Shown in pieces: positions 1 through 8,467 of a stretch of 64,000 nt of DNA. Made by a program: the position numbers and the translations under genes. Each line of letters starts with the position of its first letter. Within the stretch, counting starts at the first letter, position 1. Below the pieces are notes generated by a model that worked only from the letters and a program-made list of their open reading frames with translations, was not told the origin of the DNA and ran no database searches. Origin of the DNA: CAYJPV01 sp964372095 (GTDB lineage Bacteria; Acidobacteriota; Vicinamibacteria; Vicinamibacterales; JAKQTR01); contig CAYJPV010000028.1 of NCBI GenBank assembly GCA_964372095.1, forward strand, positions 7,543 to 71,542. Direction: 5' to 3'.

Positions 1-203
1 TTCCCCTTCGCCAGACGGTCGGCTTCGAGCAGGACCACACGCACACCGGCCATGGCAAACGCACACGCGGCCGCGCAGCCGGTGAGTCCTCCGCCGACGA
101 TCGCGACCTGCGTGTCGATGCCGCCACGCAATCGAGAATACGAAGGCTGACGCGCCTTGGGATACCGATCGAGCCAGTACGACACGCCGTGGCGGGTTCT
201 CAT
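1..203 (-). CDS. FAD-dependent oxidoreductase, N-terminal fragment (runs off window)
   Basis: Only the first 67 or so residues lie in the window; the gene continues beyond position 1. After about 30 residues the translation gives a hydrophobic beta strand and the dinucleotide-binding motif VAIVGGGLTGCAAA, ending in VVLLEAD, where the acidic residue after the second strand normally binds the FAD ribose. This is the N-terminal Rossmann fold of the DAO/glycine-oxidase-like flavoprotein superfamily. The start is the ATG whose complement is at 201-203. The substrate cannot be told from this fragment. Confidence 0.75.
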   Translation of the reverse strand, partial: MRTRHGVSYWLDRYPKARQPSYSRLRGGIDTQVAIVGGGLTGCAAACAFAMAGVRVVLLEADRLAKG

Positions 204-282
204 GTGCGGGATTCCACCGGCCGGTTTGACGGACGGGGAGATTCTACTCGCATCGCTGTTGAATTAGAATCGCCGAGCACCT

Positions 283-1464
283 ATGAACCGGGAGTTGAGC
301 GTTGCAGCAGCACGGCGTGTTCTTCTTCACACGCCGGAGGTGCGCCTGGTGGCCTTCGGCCTCGTGTGGCGCCTGTTCTCGGCCGCGTCGGCGTTCCTCG
401 TCAACGTCATCTTTCCGCAGGCCCAGCAGCAGTTCAGCACCGAACTGCCGTACCGGCACTTCTGGGACGCCCTTGCCCGATATGACGCGGGATGGTACTT
501 CGGCGTGGCGAGGTACGGATACGAGTTCGTGGAAGGCGGCCGCAGCAATCTCGCGTTCATGCCGGTGTACCCGATGCTCATGCGGTACCTCGGCCTGGCG
601 TTCGGCGGCGGCCGCGAAAACATCTACCTGGCCGGCCTCGTCATCTCGTGGCTGTCGTACCTGCTCGCCATCGTAATGATCTACCGCCTGGCGCGGCTGT
701 TCCTGCCGCGCGCCGGAGCCGAACGGGCCGCGATCCTGGCCAGCGTGTTCCCGTTCGCGTTTTTCTTCGGGGTGGTCTACACGGAGGCGCTGTTCCTGCT
801 GCTCAGCGTGACCGCCTTCTACGGCTTCTCGACCCGGCGCTGGTGGCTCGGGGGCGTCGCCGGCGCCCTGGCCGGCGCCACGCGCGTCAACGGCATCCTG
901 CTGTTGCCGGCCCTGGCCCTGCTGGCGTGGAAATACGCGGAGCCGCGTCTCGGCGCCCGCGTACGGGCCGCGTGCGGCCTGGCTCTCGTGCCGCTCGGCC
1001 TCGCGGCGTACTCCGTCTATGCGTACACGAAGAGCGGATCGTTCCTGGAGTGGGCGCACAGCATCACCCGCTGGAACTACTCGCCGGGCGGGATGCCATG
1101 GTCGTCCATCTACCGGGTGTTCTCGTCGCTCCTCAGCGACCCGTATGGTTTCCTGGTGACCGACCGGATGGCGCCGTTCGACCTGCTCAATGCGAGCGCC
1201 GCCCTGGTGTTCGTGCTGGCGATTCCGTGTGTCTGGCGCCGGCTGGGCGCGGCGTACGCCGTGCTGATGATCGCCGGACTCTGGCTCCCGCTGTCGTCCG
1301 GCTCCCTCGAGGGCCTCGGCCGTTACTGCGCTGTGCTGTTCCCGGTCTTCATCCTGCTGGGCTCGATCCGCTCCCGCACGGCGTATCAGTGGACACTCGC
1401 CGGCTTCGGCGCGCTCTACATGCTGTGCATGACACTGTTCACGAAGGTATACCCGATACTCTAG
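283..1464 (+). CDS. PIG-V-like membrane mannosyltransferase (GT-C fold)
   Basis: A 393-residue polytopic membrane protein with about 8-10 hydrophobic segments. Residues 66-80 (RYDAGWYFGVARYGY) match the lumenal-loop signature of the PIG-V family, in which the Asp of a W/Y-D-x-x-W/Y-like motif is thought to be catalytic. Eukaryotic PIG-V adds the second mannose to GPI anchors from dolichyl-phosphate-mannose. Bacterial relatives probably transfer a polyprenyl-phosphate-linked sugar to an exported glycan or protein. It stands alone on the plus strand and converges on the SIS-domain gene. The TAG stop merges into a G-rich heptad array. Acceptor and donor are unknown. Confidence 0.75.
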   Translation: MNRELSVAAARRVLLHTPEVRLVAFGLVWRLFSAASAFLVNVIFPQAQQQFSTELPYRHFWDALARYDAGWYFGVARYGYEFVEGGRSNLAFMPVYPMLMRYLGLAFGGGRENIYLAGLVISWLSYLLAIVMIYRLARLFLPRAGAERAAILASVFPFAFFFGVVYTEALFLLLSVTAFYGFSTRRWWLGGVAGALAGATRVNGILLLPALALLAWKYAEPRLGARVRAACGLALVPLGLAAYSVYAYTKSGSFLEWAHSITRWNYSPGGMPWSSIYRVFSSLLSDPYGFLVTDRMAPFDLLNASAALVFVLAIPCVWRRLGAAYAVLMIAGLWLPLSSGSLEGLGRYCAVLFPVFILLGSIRSRTAYQWTLAGFGALYMLCMTLFTKVYPIL

Positions 1465-1634
1465 GGATTGGGGGTTGGGGATTGGGGGTTGGGGAAGGCA
1501 AGGGCAGATGCAGGAAGCAAGAAGTAGGAAGTAGGAAGTAGGAAGTAGGAAGTAGGAAGTAGGTCGCCCTGTCTACTGTCTACTTGCTACTACCTACCTC
1601 TAGCCCCTAGCCTCTAGCCTCTAGCCCCTAGCCT
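1465..1634. repeat. Heptad-repeat array between convergent genes
   Basis: The gap holds GGGGATT/GGGGGTT units (about 1466-1496), GTAGGAA units (about 1520-1562), then CTACTGT-like and CTAGCCC-type units up to 1634. The GTAGGAA/CAGTAG-like units on the left are roughly complementary to CTACTGT/CTACCTA units on the right, so a folded-back transcript is possible. No gene seen. Confidence 0.85.
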
Positions 1635-2684
1635 CTACGTCGTGAGCGTGACCTTCTTCAGCCCTCGCGGCTGATCGGGATCGAACCCGCGCTGGCGGCT
1701 CACGTGGAACGCGAGCAACTGCCCGGGGACGACGGCGGCAATCGGCGACAGCCACTCGGGCATGTCTTCAGGCAGACGCAAAGACGCCGTGCCGCGGGCC
1801 AGCGACGCCGCCACGTTCGACAACACGACGGGCCGCGCGCCGCGCCGCACCATCTCGGCCAGCAGGTCGTCAACCTCCTGGCTCACGGCTCCCACGACGT
1901 TGATGACCACCGCCGCAAAACCGGTTTCGACAAGCGCGATCGGGCCGTGCTGGAAGTCGGCGGCCGAGTACGGCTCGACGGCGATGTACGCCAGTTCTTT
2001 CGCCTTCAGGGAGATCTCGAAAGCCGTCGCATAGTTGAAGCCGCGGCCGATCACCACGCCGTGCCCGGCGTCTTTCAGCACGTTTGCCGCCGTCACCACG
2101 GCCGCTTCATCGATGGCCGCGGCAGCAGCGACGGCCGCCGGCACGCCCGCGAGCTGGCGGCGCCTCTCGTCGTCGTCGCCCAGCGCGGCCGACAACATGG
2201 CCACGGCCATCAGCTGCGCCGTGTAAGTTTTCGTGGCCGCGATGCTCTGTTCTTTGTCGGCCCTGAGCAGGATCGTATGGTCGGCCGTCTGGGTCAGGGG
2301 CGACCCGTCCACGTTGGTGATCGCCAGCGTCGGGCAGCCCTGCCGGCGCCCTTCCTGGACCACCGCCACGAGATCGGGCGACGCGCCGGACTGGGACACG
2401 CCCACCACCAGGGCGCCGTCCATGCGCGGCGGCGCCTGATAACGCGTGAACAACGACGGCGTCGCCAGGGTCACGGTCAGCCGGTTGAACGCGCCAAACA
2501 CGTACTGCGCATACCGCGCGGCGTTGTCTGACGATCCCCGCGCGGCAATCACCACATGGTGGATGTCCCGCTCACGCAAGGTTCGGGCAATGGTCTCGAT
2601 GCCGTCGGACCCGTCCCGAAGGAGCCGGGCCAGCACGTCAGGCTGCTGGGCAATTTCTGACAGGAGAACGGATGCGGTGGTCAT
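1635..2684 (-). CDS. SIS-domain sugar-phosphate isomerase/deaminase (GlmS C-terminal-like, NagB-II type)
   Basis: 349 residues with two SIS (sugar isomerase) domains, roughly 35-165 and 200-330, and no glutamine amidotransferase domain. Ligand-binding serine motifs are visible: ARGSSDNAA (48-56) and GVSQSGASPD (95-104). ATKTYTAQ and a C-terminal GLKKVTLTT correspond to the GlmS isomerase end. Without the amidotransferase half such proteins act as glucosamine-6-phosphate deaminases (NagB-II) or related aldose-ketose isomerases, usually in amino-sugar use. A phosphodiester glycosidase-like lipoprotein gene lies 50 bp upstream on the same strand, so they may be cotranscribed. The exact sugar is not known. 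Confidence 0.85.
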   Translation of the reverse strand: MTTASVLLSEIAQQPDVLARLLRDGSDGIETIARTLRERDIHHVVIAARGSSDNAARYAQYVFGAFNRLTVTLATPSLFTRYQAPPRMDGALVVGVSQSGASPDLVAVVQEGRRQGCPTLAITNVDGSPLTQTADHTILLRADKEQSIAATKTYTAQLMAVAMLSAALGDDDERRRQLAGVPAAVAAAAAIDEAAVVTAANVLKDAGHGVVIGRGFNYATAFEISLKAKELAYIAVEPYSAADFQHGPIALVETGFAAVVINVVGAVSQEVDDLLAEMVRRGARPVVLSNVAASLARGTASLRLPEDMPEWLSPIAAVVPGQLLAFHVSRQRGFDPDQPRGLKKVTLTT

Positions 2685-2733
2685 GGTCGTCGGTGCTTTC
2701 TGCCGCCGGCCTGCCCGGCGCCTGGAATCACGC

Positions 2734-3900
2734 CTACTGCCGGCGAGCCGTCACGATGAGACCGTCACTCACCCGGCGGGGACCGGCCGGATCGGACGGA
2801 TGGTTCACGAGGGCGCCGTTCACGACCATGGTGGTCGATCCGCCGCCGTCCAGATTGAGCGCGTAGTACAGCTTCAGGTCGAAGGCGAGGCGCTGCAACT
2901 CGGCGAAGGTCATGCCGATGCTGACCTGCGGGTTCCGGCCGTCCACGGTGATCAGCCAGATCGTGCCGTTCTTGCTGGCGCCGACGACGGTGCGGGGATG
3001 GCGTTCTGTCGTGAAGCCGTCGCGCAGCTGTTCTTCGGACCAGTCGGTCGTCGCCGTGCCCTTGAACACCAGCAGGCCTGCGCCGCCGACGATGTCGACG
3101 GCGTCGACCCAGGTCTGGGGCAGGGTGCCGAACGACGACTGAAAGGACGATTCGATGGCGACGGCCTGGCCGACGGTCAGGCGTTCCAGGGCCATCGGCA
3201 ACACGGTGCCGCCAAACGACAGGACCGCGCCGGCGCGAGGAATTGCCGTCTTGCCGGCGTTCGCGCGCACAGCCGTGACGGCGAGCGGCGTCCCGTCCAG
3301 TTGCCATTCGACGCCAGCCGGAGCCGTGTCGCTGTCGGGCCCGTAGCGCGGCGTATACAGCATCAGCTTGCCGCGCACACGTGTCGTGTTGACACCGTCG
3401 ATGCGCGCCGTCACCACCTCGCCGTCAACCGTATAACGCAGCGTGACGCCGGCGCTCACGCGATCGAACACCAGGCGTACCGGCTGGCCGGGTTTCCGCA
3501 CCACGCCCATCGCGCCCCGCATCAGGCCGGTTTCGCTGACGAGTTCGTCGCCCACCTCGAGCAGGCCGGCGGGATCGCCGTTGCGAACCACGAAAAATCC
3601 GGCGTTGATGGCGGCCAGGGCTCCCGTGCGCGCGGCCATCTCGGGGACGGTCTCGAGTGACACCACCCGATTGTTCGCAATCGCGCTGCTCAGCTCGGCC
3701 CGCGCCGGATCAATCCTGAGAATCTGGATGGCCAGCGGCCCGGGATTGTCGAGCACGGCAGGGTTGTTGACGCGGAACAACTCGACGCCGTCGGCCACCC
3801 TCTGCGGCGGGCCGAGGTCCAGGCGCGTCTCGCCGGAGCAGGCCGCCGCCACACAGGCAACGGCCACGACGACGGCGGCTCGAAGAGCGCGGGGACACAT
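2734..3900 (-). CDS. Lipoprotein with phosphodiester glycosidase (NAGPA/DUF2233-like) domain
   Basis: About 388 residues. I choose the ATG at 3900 (MCPRALRAAVVVAVACVAAACSG): it gives a compact signal peptide with a lipobox-like AAAC, whereas upstream ATGs at 3909 and 3927 run into repeat DNA. The C-terminal half carries the family hallmark NLDGGGSTTMVVNGALVNHPSD. The family includes human NAGPA, which removes GlcNAc from GlcNAc-phospho-mannose, and bacterial exopolysaccharide-related proteins. Predicted location is the envelope, lipid-anchored. Its SIS-domain neighbour suggests amino-sugar metabolism, but this is inference. Confidence 0.8.
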   Translation of the reverse strand: MCPRALRAAVVVAVACVAAACSGETRLDLGPPQRVADGVELFRVNNPAVLDNPGPLAIQILRIDPARAELSSAIANNRVVSLETVPEMAARTGALAAINAGFFVVRNGDPAGLLEVGDELVSETGLMRGAMGVVRKPGQPVRLVFDRVSAGVTLRYTVDGEVVTARIDGVNTTRVRGKLMLYTPRYGPDSDTAPAGVEWQLDGTPLAVTAVRANAGKTAIPRAGAVLSFGGTVLPMALERLTVGQAVAIESSFQSSFGTLPQTWVDAVDIVGGAGLLVFKGTATTDWSEEQLRDGFTTERHPRTVVGASKNGTIWLITVDGRNPQVSIGMTFAELQRLAFDLKLYYALNLDGGGSTTMVVNGALVNHPSDPAGPRRVSDGLIVTARRQ

Positions 3901-4062
3901 GGGGACCATTATAGGGGCTAGGGACATGGGACATGGGGCTAGGGACTAGACAGTAGACAGTAGGCGCAGAGGCAGGAAGCCGCCGCGCTGCTTCCGATCT
4001 CCTGCCAACTACTGACTACTTCCTACTTCCTACTTCCTACCTCTTGCTTCTTGCTTCTTCCC
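3901..4062. repeat. Heptad-repeat array between two same-strand genes
   Basis: Contains GGGACAT/GGGGCTA units, CAGTAGA units near 3950-3963, a GGAAGC...GCTTCC inverted pair, and CTTCCTA/CTTGCTT units at 4019-4057. The left CAGTAG units are complementary to the right CTACTG units. No ORF of credible length. Confidence 0.8.
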
Positions 4063-6009
4063 CTACCGTGCCCGATCGGCAAGGCGGGTGAGCAGCGGCA
4101 GGAACTCGGGCTGCGTGGCGAGGGGCTTGAACAGCGGCTCGATCGGAATGGTCCAGCCGGGATACCCTGCGGGCGCTTCGGCGAGCATCCGATCGAGGAT
4201 CGCAAGGGCGTCGGTCGGCCGGCCCCGGACGACCGCCACCTGGGCCGACAGCAGCGTCGATTCAAACAGACGGCCGCCGGCGGCCAGCTGCACGAGTGAC
4301 TGCTCGGCCAGGCCCAGTTGCGTCTGCACGTCGGTTTTGCGTCCGGCTGCGGCAGCGCAGGCGGCCAGCCCGAGGTGCGATCGCGCGTGGCCGGGGAACA
4401 GCCGCAGCGCCTGCTCGAACGCGTTGACGGCGTCGGCCGGCTTACGCAGCGCCAGCAGCGCAAACCCGCGCCCGTCGTGGGCGTTCATCGCAAACTCGTT
4501 GCGGTACAGGCTGGACGAGGGACCCGTTTCGAGTTCGCGTCCGAATGCCGCAAGCGCCTGGTCGGCTTCGCCCCTCGCCAGCAGAACCAGCCCCAGCAGC
4601 CAATGCAGGCCGCTGACCGGAAACCGCCACGACGAACCGGTCTGCCGGTCCTGGAACGGCGTGCCCTGGCGCAGAATCTCGGCCGCCACGTCGAGCTGGC
4701 CCCGGGCGATGTGCACCATCGCGATCTCGTAGTACGCGAAGGCAATGTCGCTGTAGATGGCGAGGGCGCGCCGCAGGGCGTCAATACGTTCGTTTCCCCA
4801 CGCCGCGTGGCCCAGACGGAAGAGGTGCCGCCAGTCGTGGGGATCCAGCGCGACGGCCCGCCGCGCCGCCGACAACGCTTCGGCGTTCCGGCCGGCGCTC
4901 ACGAGCAGGAACGAGAGGTTCGCGTGCGCTTCGGCCAGGGTGTCGTCCAGGTCTACTGCACGGCGGGCGTGGCTGACGGCCGTGGCCAGACGGTCCGCGT
5001 CGGCCTGGTTCCGCGCCCGGGTGGCTTCGTACACCATGAAGTGGGCGTGTGCCAGCCCGGCGTACGCCATGGCATAACGCGGATCGAGGCGGACCGCCCG
5101 CTCGAACCCCCGCACGGCCGATTCCAGTTCGACAGGGTCGAGGCTGTCGAGGCACACCCGCGCTTCCGATGCCGCCCGGAACGCATCGAGGTTCGAGGTC
5201 TCCCGCACGCCGACCCTCGTCGCACGGCCGTAGGCGCTCTCCACGCCGAGCGCCGCCGAGAACTGCCTGACAATCCTGTCCTGCAGCTCGAAGACCTCCT
5301 CCACCCCCCCATCCACTTTCGCATCCGCCATCGTCGCGCCCGACGCCACGTCCATCAGGCGCGCGGTGATACGAAGCCGATCGCCGGAGCGCTGGAAGCT
5401 GCCCACGACCGCCAGGGATACGCCCAGTTCGCGTGCGACGGACGTCAGCGCGCCATCGGTACGGCGGACCGCTTCGGCCACGCGCACACGATCGACGACA
5501 CGCAGCACACGAAACGCCGTGAGGTCGTTCGTGACCGTCTCGGCAATGCCCGTGGCCAGCCAGCCGACGTCGCGGTCGCCACTGACGTTGGTGAAGTCGA
5601 GCACCGCGACGGACCGGACGACGCCGTTTTCCCCGGGCAATACCGCATCCACCGCCGCCGGACTGTCGGTGCCACCCGTGGCCGAAAGCGGTTCAACAGC
5701 AGCAATGAACCGATACCCGCGCCGCGCGACGGTCTGGATAAACCGCGGCGACGAGGCATCGTCTCCCAGCACCTGCCGCAGGTCAGAGATGGCTTGCGTG
5801 AGCGCGTTGTCGGTGACCGCCACGTCGGGCCACAACGCGGACAGCAGTTCTTCTTTGGTCACCAGCACCGATGGCCGCGAGACGAAGTGCAGCAGGACGT
5901 CAACGAGCTTGGGCGTCAGCGTGAGCGGTTCGCCGTCCTTGAGCACGCGATACGCCGTGCGCTCGACAATGAACGGGCCGAACTTGTAGCGGCCGTGGCC
6001 TGCGGACAT
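4063..6009 (-). CDS. Winged-helix transcriptional regulator with TolB-like and TPR domains (CadC/ToxR-like)
   Basis: 648 residues from the ATG at 6009 (MSAGHGRYKFGPFIVE); longer readings enter repeat DNA. Residues about 8-95 form an OmpR/PhoB-type winged helix (LTLTPKLVDVLLHFVSRP, then LRQVLGDDASSPRFIQTVARRGYRF). Next comes a region resembling the adenylate-cyclase/TolB-like segment common in these regulators (VAVLDFTNVSGD). The rest is TPR-like helical repeats (YAMAYAGLAHAHF, AEAHANLSFLL, ARSHLGLAACA). No receiver domain and no clear membrane segment are present, so input is probably protein-protein contact. Such regulators are highly expanded in Acidobacteria. Targets are unknown. Confidence 0.85.
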   Translation of the reverse strand: MSAGHGRYKFGPFIVERTAYRVLKDGEPLTLTPKLVDVLLHFVSRPSVLVTKEELLSALWPDVAVTDNALTQAISDLRQVLGDDASSPRFIQTVARRGYRFIAAVEPLSATGGTDSPAAVDAVLPGENGVVRSVAVLDFTNVSGDRDVGWLATGIAETVTNDLTAFRVLRVVDRVRVAEAVRRTDGALTSVARELGVSLAVVGSFQRSGDRLRITARLMDVASGATMADAKVDGGVEEVFELQDRIVRQFSAALGVESAYGRATRVGVRETSNLDAFRAASEARVCLDSLDPVELESAVRGFERAVRLDPRYAMAYAGLAHAHFMVYEATRARNQADADRLATAVSHARRAVDLDDTLAEAHANLSFLLVSAGRNAEALSAARRAVALDPHDWRHLFRLGHAAWGNERIDALRRALAIYSDIAFAYYEIAMVHIARGQLDVAAEILRQGTPFQDRQTGSSWRFPVSGLHWLLGLVLLARGEADQALAAFGRELETGPSSSLYRNEFAMNAHDGRGFALLALRKPADAVNAFEQALRLFPGHARSHLGLAACAAAAGRKTDVQTQLGLAEQSLVQLAAGGRLFESTLLSAQVAVVRGRPTDALAILDRMLAEAPAGYPGWTIPIEPLFKPLATQPEFLPLLTRLADRAR

Positions 6010-6155
6010 GCGGGGAGATTGTAGCACTGGGGGGGTATGGGGCTCGGGGCTCGGGGCTCCCGCCTTCGCCCTTCGGGCTATGGCGGACAGGTGGGGCATG
6101 GCGCATGGGTAGGGGCAAGGGGCAAGGGGCAAGGCCAGTGCCTACTGCCTACTGA
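6010..6155. repeat. Heptad arrays plus one REP-like hairpin
   Basis: Upstream of the TPR regulator lie GGGGCTC units, a REP-like hairpin (6059-6087), AAGGGGC units (6115-6135) and CTACTGT units (6140-6176). The last array overlaps the end of the next gene. Confidence 0.8.
6059..6087 (+). repeat. REP-like 29-bp hairpin, copy 1
   Basis: CCCGCCTTCGCCCTTCGGGC followed by TATGGCGGA: a stem of CCGCC/GGCGG and GCCC/GGGC around a TTC loop. The same unit recurs at 16679, 17588, 23287 and 32012. Confidence 0.8.
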
Positions 6156-8252
6156 CTACTGTCTACTGTCTACCCTTATCCCTAACGGAGCCACCCGCAC
6201 CATGACGTCCCCCTCGAGCATCGAGTCGACGACGTCGAGGCCGGCGACAACCTCGCCGATGATCGTGTAGTCGTGATCGAGTCTGGGGCTGTCCACCACG
6301 TTGATGAACAACTGGGCATCGCCGGTGTCGCGGCCCCGCGTGGACACGCCGACGGTGCCGCGCACGTGAGAGCGCATGCTGAACTCGTCGCGCATGAACG
6401 GACCGTCACCCACGAACTCGTCGGCTCCCGGGCTGCCGCCCTGGACGATGAAGTTGGGCACGATGCGGTGCCAGGTGAGATTGTCGTAGTAGCCCTGCCG
6501 TGCGAGACGGACGATCCGCCAGACGGCAACGGGGGTCTCGTCCAGGTAGAACCGGATATCGAAGGATCGGCCGTCGGCCATCGTGACGCGCAGGCCCGCG
6601 GGCAGGCGATCCAGTTCGTCCGGCGGCGGCAACGGCAACGTCCGCAGGCGCGTGGTTCTGACGTGCTGCGATTCGCCGGTCCACCGGGCCAGCAGATCTC
6701 CGGCTCGCGCGGCAATGTTGGGATCCGCGTCTGCCAGGTAGGGCGCCAGTGCCGCGGCCTGCGGCGCGCCGCCGAGTTCGGCCAGGCGATCGAGAATGGC
6801 CAGCCGCGCATCGCGTGACGTATCGCGTCCCTGTGCCGTCAGCGTGGTCAGGGTGTCGAGCAGGACCGCCGTCGCCGGGCCGGGATCCGGCGTGCCCTCG
6901 AGCGCACGGGCGGCGGCCATGACGACGGGGTAGTCGGGGCGTGCGAACGCGCCGCGGTAGATCGCGTCGGCGTCGTGTGTCCTAACCTGGCGCAGGCCAT
7001 CGATTGCGGCGGCCCGCACGTTGGGCTGGCCGTCGGCGGCCAGGGCCGTGAGCGTATCGCCGTCGCCGAGAACGGCAGCGGCCCGGGCTGCGTACACACG
7101 CGCCTGCCAGGAGGCGTGGCCGGCGACGGCCGCCAGCAGGGGCCTGGCCTGTTCGGGTGCCCGGCGCGCCAGCGCCGCGAGCGCGTGCGCCTGACGGTGC
7201 CACGTCTGTCCGGTCGGTGGCTCCTGCGGGGGCGCCAGCAGCGCGCGAAGCTGGTCCGCAACGTCAGCCCGGGCGGGACAGGCGGTCGCCAGCAGGTCGA
7301 TGGCCAGCAACGCGACGTGCGGGTTCGAATCCTTGAGGGCGTCCACCTGAGGCTGACAGTCTTCGGCAGCCAGATGCCGGCCGTGGGCGCGCAAGGCTTC
7401 GTACCGTACGGCCGGTGTCGTGTCGGATAGTCCGGCCTTGATGAGCCGCGCGCGCAGGCTGGCATCGGTAGCCGGGGCCATCGCGGCCGCCACAGCCAGC
7501 CGGCGTATCTGCCAGTCGCGGTCCATCGCGAGCCGTTCGTAACCGGCGTCAACGGCCCCGGCGGCGTTCAACGCCAGGACGGCGGCCAGCCTGACACGGT
7601 CTTCGTCGCCGGTGCCAATGGGGCGTGAGGTGCCGAGGGCGGCTGAACGCAGGGCCTCGATCGTCGCGGTTCCGGGGGCGAAGGTCGTGCCTCTGGCGCG
7701 GCGCACCAGGCTCTCGAGGCCCCGCGCCGCCCCCAGGCGTACGGGAAGGGGCGAAAACTCGTGACCGAGCGCGCGGGCGAGCAGGTGCTCAACGGGAATG
7801 CGCGCGTCGGGCACCGTGAACGGCAGGCGCCCCAGCGCATCACACAACGCTCCGCGGGCAACCGGGTCTTTCTCGACGGCAAACCGTTCGCGCAACGCGG
7901 CCAGTGCGCCATCGGGATTGGCCGCAGCCGACTGCGCGATGGCGTTGGCGGCTTCGGCGCGCACGCCCGGATCGGCGTCCGCCAGGGCCTTGCGCAGTTC
8001 GGGCAGGAACGCTGCCTGCTCCAGGCGGCCGAGCGCCCTCACGGCCTGCCGCACGATCGTGGCGGACGGGCTGGCCAGGCCGCTCAGCAGCGGCGCCGCG
8101 TCGGCCCGGCTCGCTGGTCGCGCGTCTTCGGCGGCCAGCATCGCGTATCGCAACGCGGCGGACCCGTCCTGCGATGGCTGGGCGACGGACGAAGCAGCAA
8201 GTACGTCCGCCGCCACGAGCAACCACACTCCAATTCGCAGCGCACCCGTCAT
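6156..8252 (-). CDS. HEAT-repeat protein with C-terminal cyclophilin-type peptidyl-prolyl isomerase domain
   Basis: 698 residues with an N-terminal signal peptide (MTGALRIGVWLLVAADVLAASS), so probably periplasmic. Residues about 30-520 are HEAT-like helical repeats rich in RxAAANAIA / VRYEALRA patterns. Residues about 535-690 are a cyclophilin fold with WHRIVPNFIVQGGSPG, MRDEF and GDAQLFINVVDSPRLDHDYTIIGEV, the expected active-site strands. Cyclophilins isomerise X-Pro bonds; the HEAT solenoid probably presents clients. The last codons (RVDSRQ-stop) are encoded by a GTAGACA heptad array. A MITE-like element lies immediately upstream of the start. Confidence 0.88.
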   Translation of the reverse strand: MTGALRIGVWLLVAADVLAASSVAQPSQDGSAALRYAMLAAEDARPASRADAAPLLSGLASPSATIVRQAVRALGRLEQAAFLPELRKALADADPGVRAEAANAIAQSAAANPDGALAALRERFAVEKDPVARGALCDALGRLPFTVPDARIPVEHLLARALGHEFSPLPVRLGAARGLESLVRRARGTTFAPGTATIEALRSAALGTSRPIGTGDEDRVRLAAVLALNAAGAVDAGYERLAMDRDWQIRRLAVAAAMAPATDASLRARLIKAGLSDTTPAVRYEALRAHGRHLAAEDCQPQVDALKDSNPHVALLAIDLLATACPARADVADQLRALLAPPQEPPTGQTWHRQAHALAALARRAPEQARPLLAAVAGHASWQARVYAARAAAVLGDGDTLTALAADGQPNVRAAAIDGLRQVRTHDADAIYRGAFARPDYPVVMAAARALEGTPDPGPATAVLLDTLTTLTAQGRDTSRDARLAILDRLAELGGAPQAAALAPYLADADPNIAARAGDLLARWTGESQHVRTTRLRTLPLPPPDELDRLPAGLRVTMADGRSFDIRFYLDETPVAVWRIVRLARQGYYDNLTWHRIVPNFIVQGGSPGADEFVGDGPFMRDEFSMRSHVRGTVGVSTRGRDTGDAQLFINVVDSPRLDHDYTIIGEVVAGLDVVDSMLEGDVMVRVAPLGIRVDSRQ

Positions 8253-8467
8253 AAGTCACCGTCGCCGATTCCGGGCGGAGTGGGACATCCTCCTACGCTC
8301 AACTCGACATGCCGGAGAAACTCCCGGAGCCTTCGTTGCGTCGTTTCTCGGATCTTCCCGTCGGCATGCTCAATTCGCTCCGGAGGACGCCCCACCCCGC
8401 CCGGCCGGTCCCTGTCCCTGGTCCCCAACCCCCAATCCCCAACCCCCAATCCCCAGCCCCCAACCCC
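8253..8467. repeat. Intergenic region: MITE-like element and CCCCAAT heptads
   Basis: Holds the 8280-8394 MITE-like element, then (CCCCAAT/CCCCAAC)n at about 8420-8467, directly after the stop of the glycosyltransferase gene. On the minus strand this is a G-rich array. Confidence 0.8.
8280..8394 (+). mobile_element. MITE-like non-autonomous element, copy 1
   Basis: About 115 bp. It shares near-identical termini and most of its interior with 31808-31923 in reverse orientation. Outer terminal inverted repeats are GGGGGAC(A/G)TCCTCC-like (this copy has diverged at both ends), with an inner CATGCCG inverted pair and a GCTCAAYTC motif repeated at both ends. The interior holds a small CCGGAGAAACTCCCGG hairpin. 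No coding capacity. Confidence 0.7.

Noticed and set aside
6010..6132. N-terminal extension of the winged-helix regulator
   Set aside because: The extra 41 residues come from REP and heptad DNA; the winged helix begins right after the ATG at 6009.
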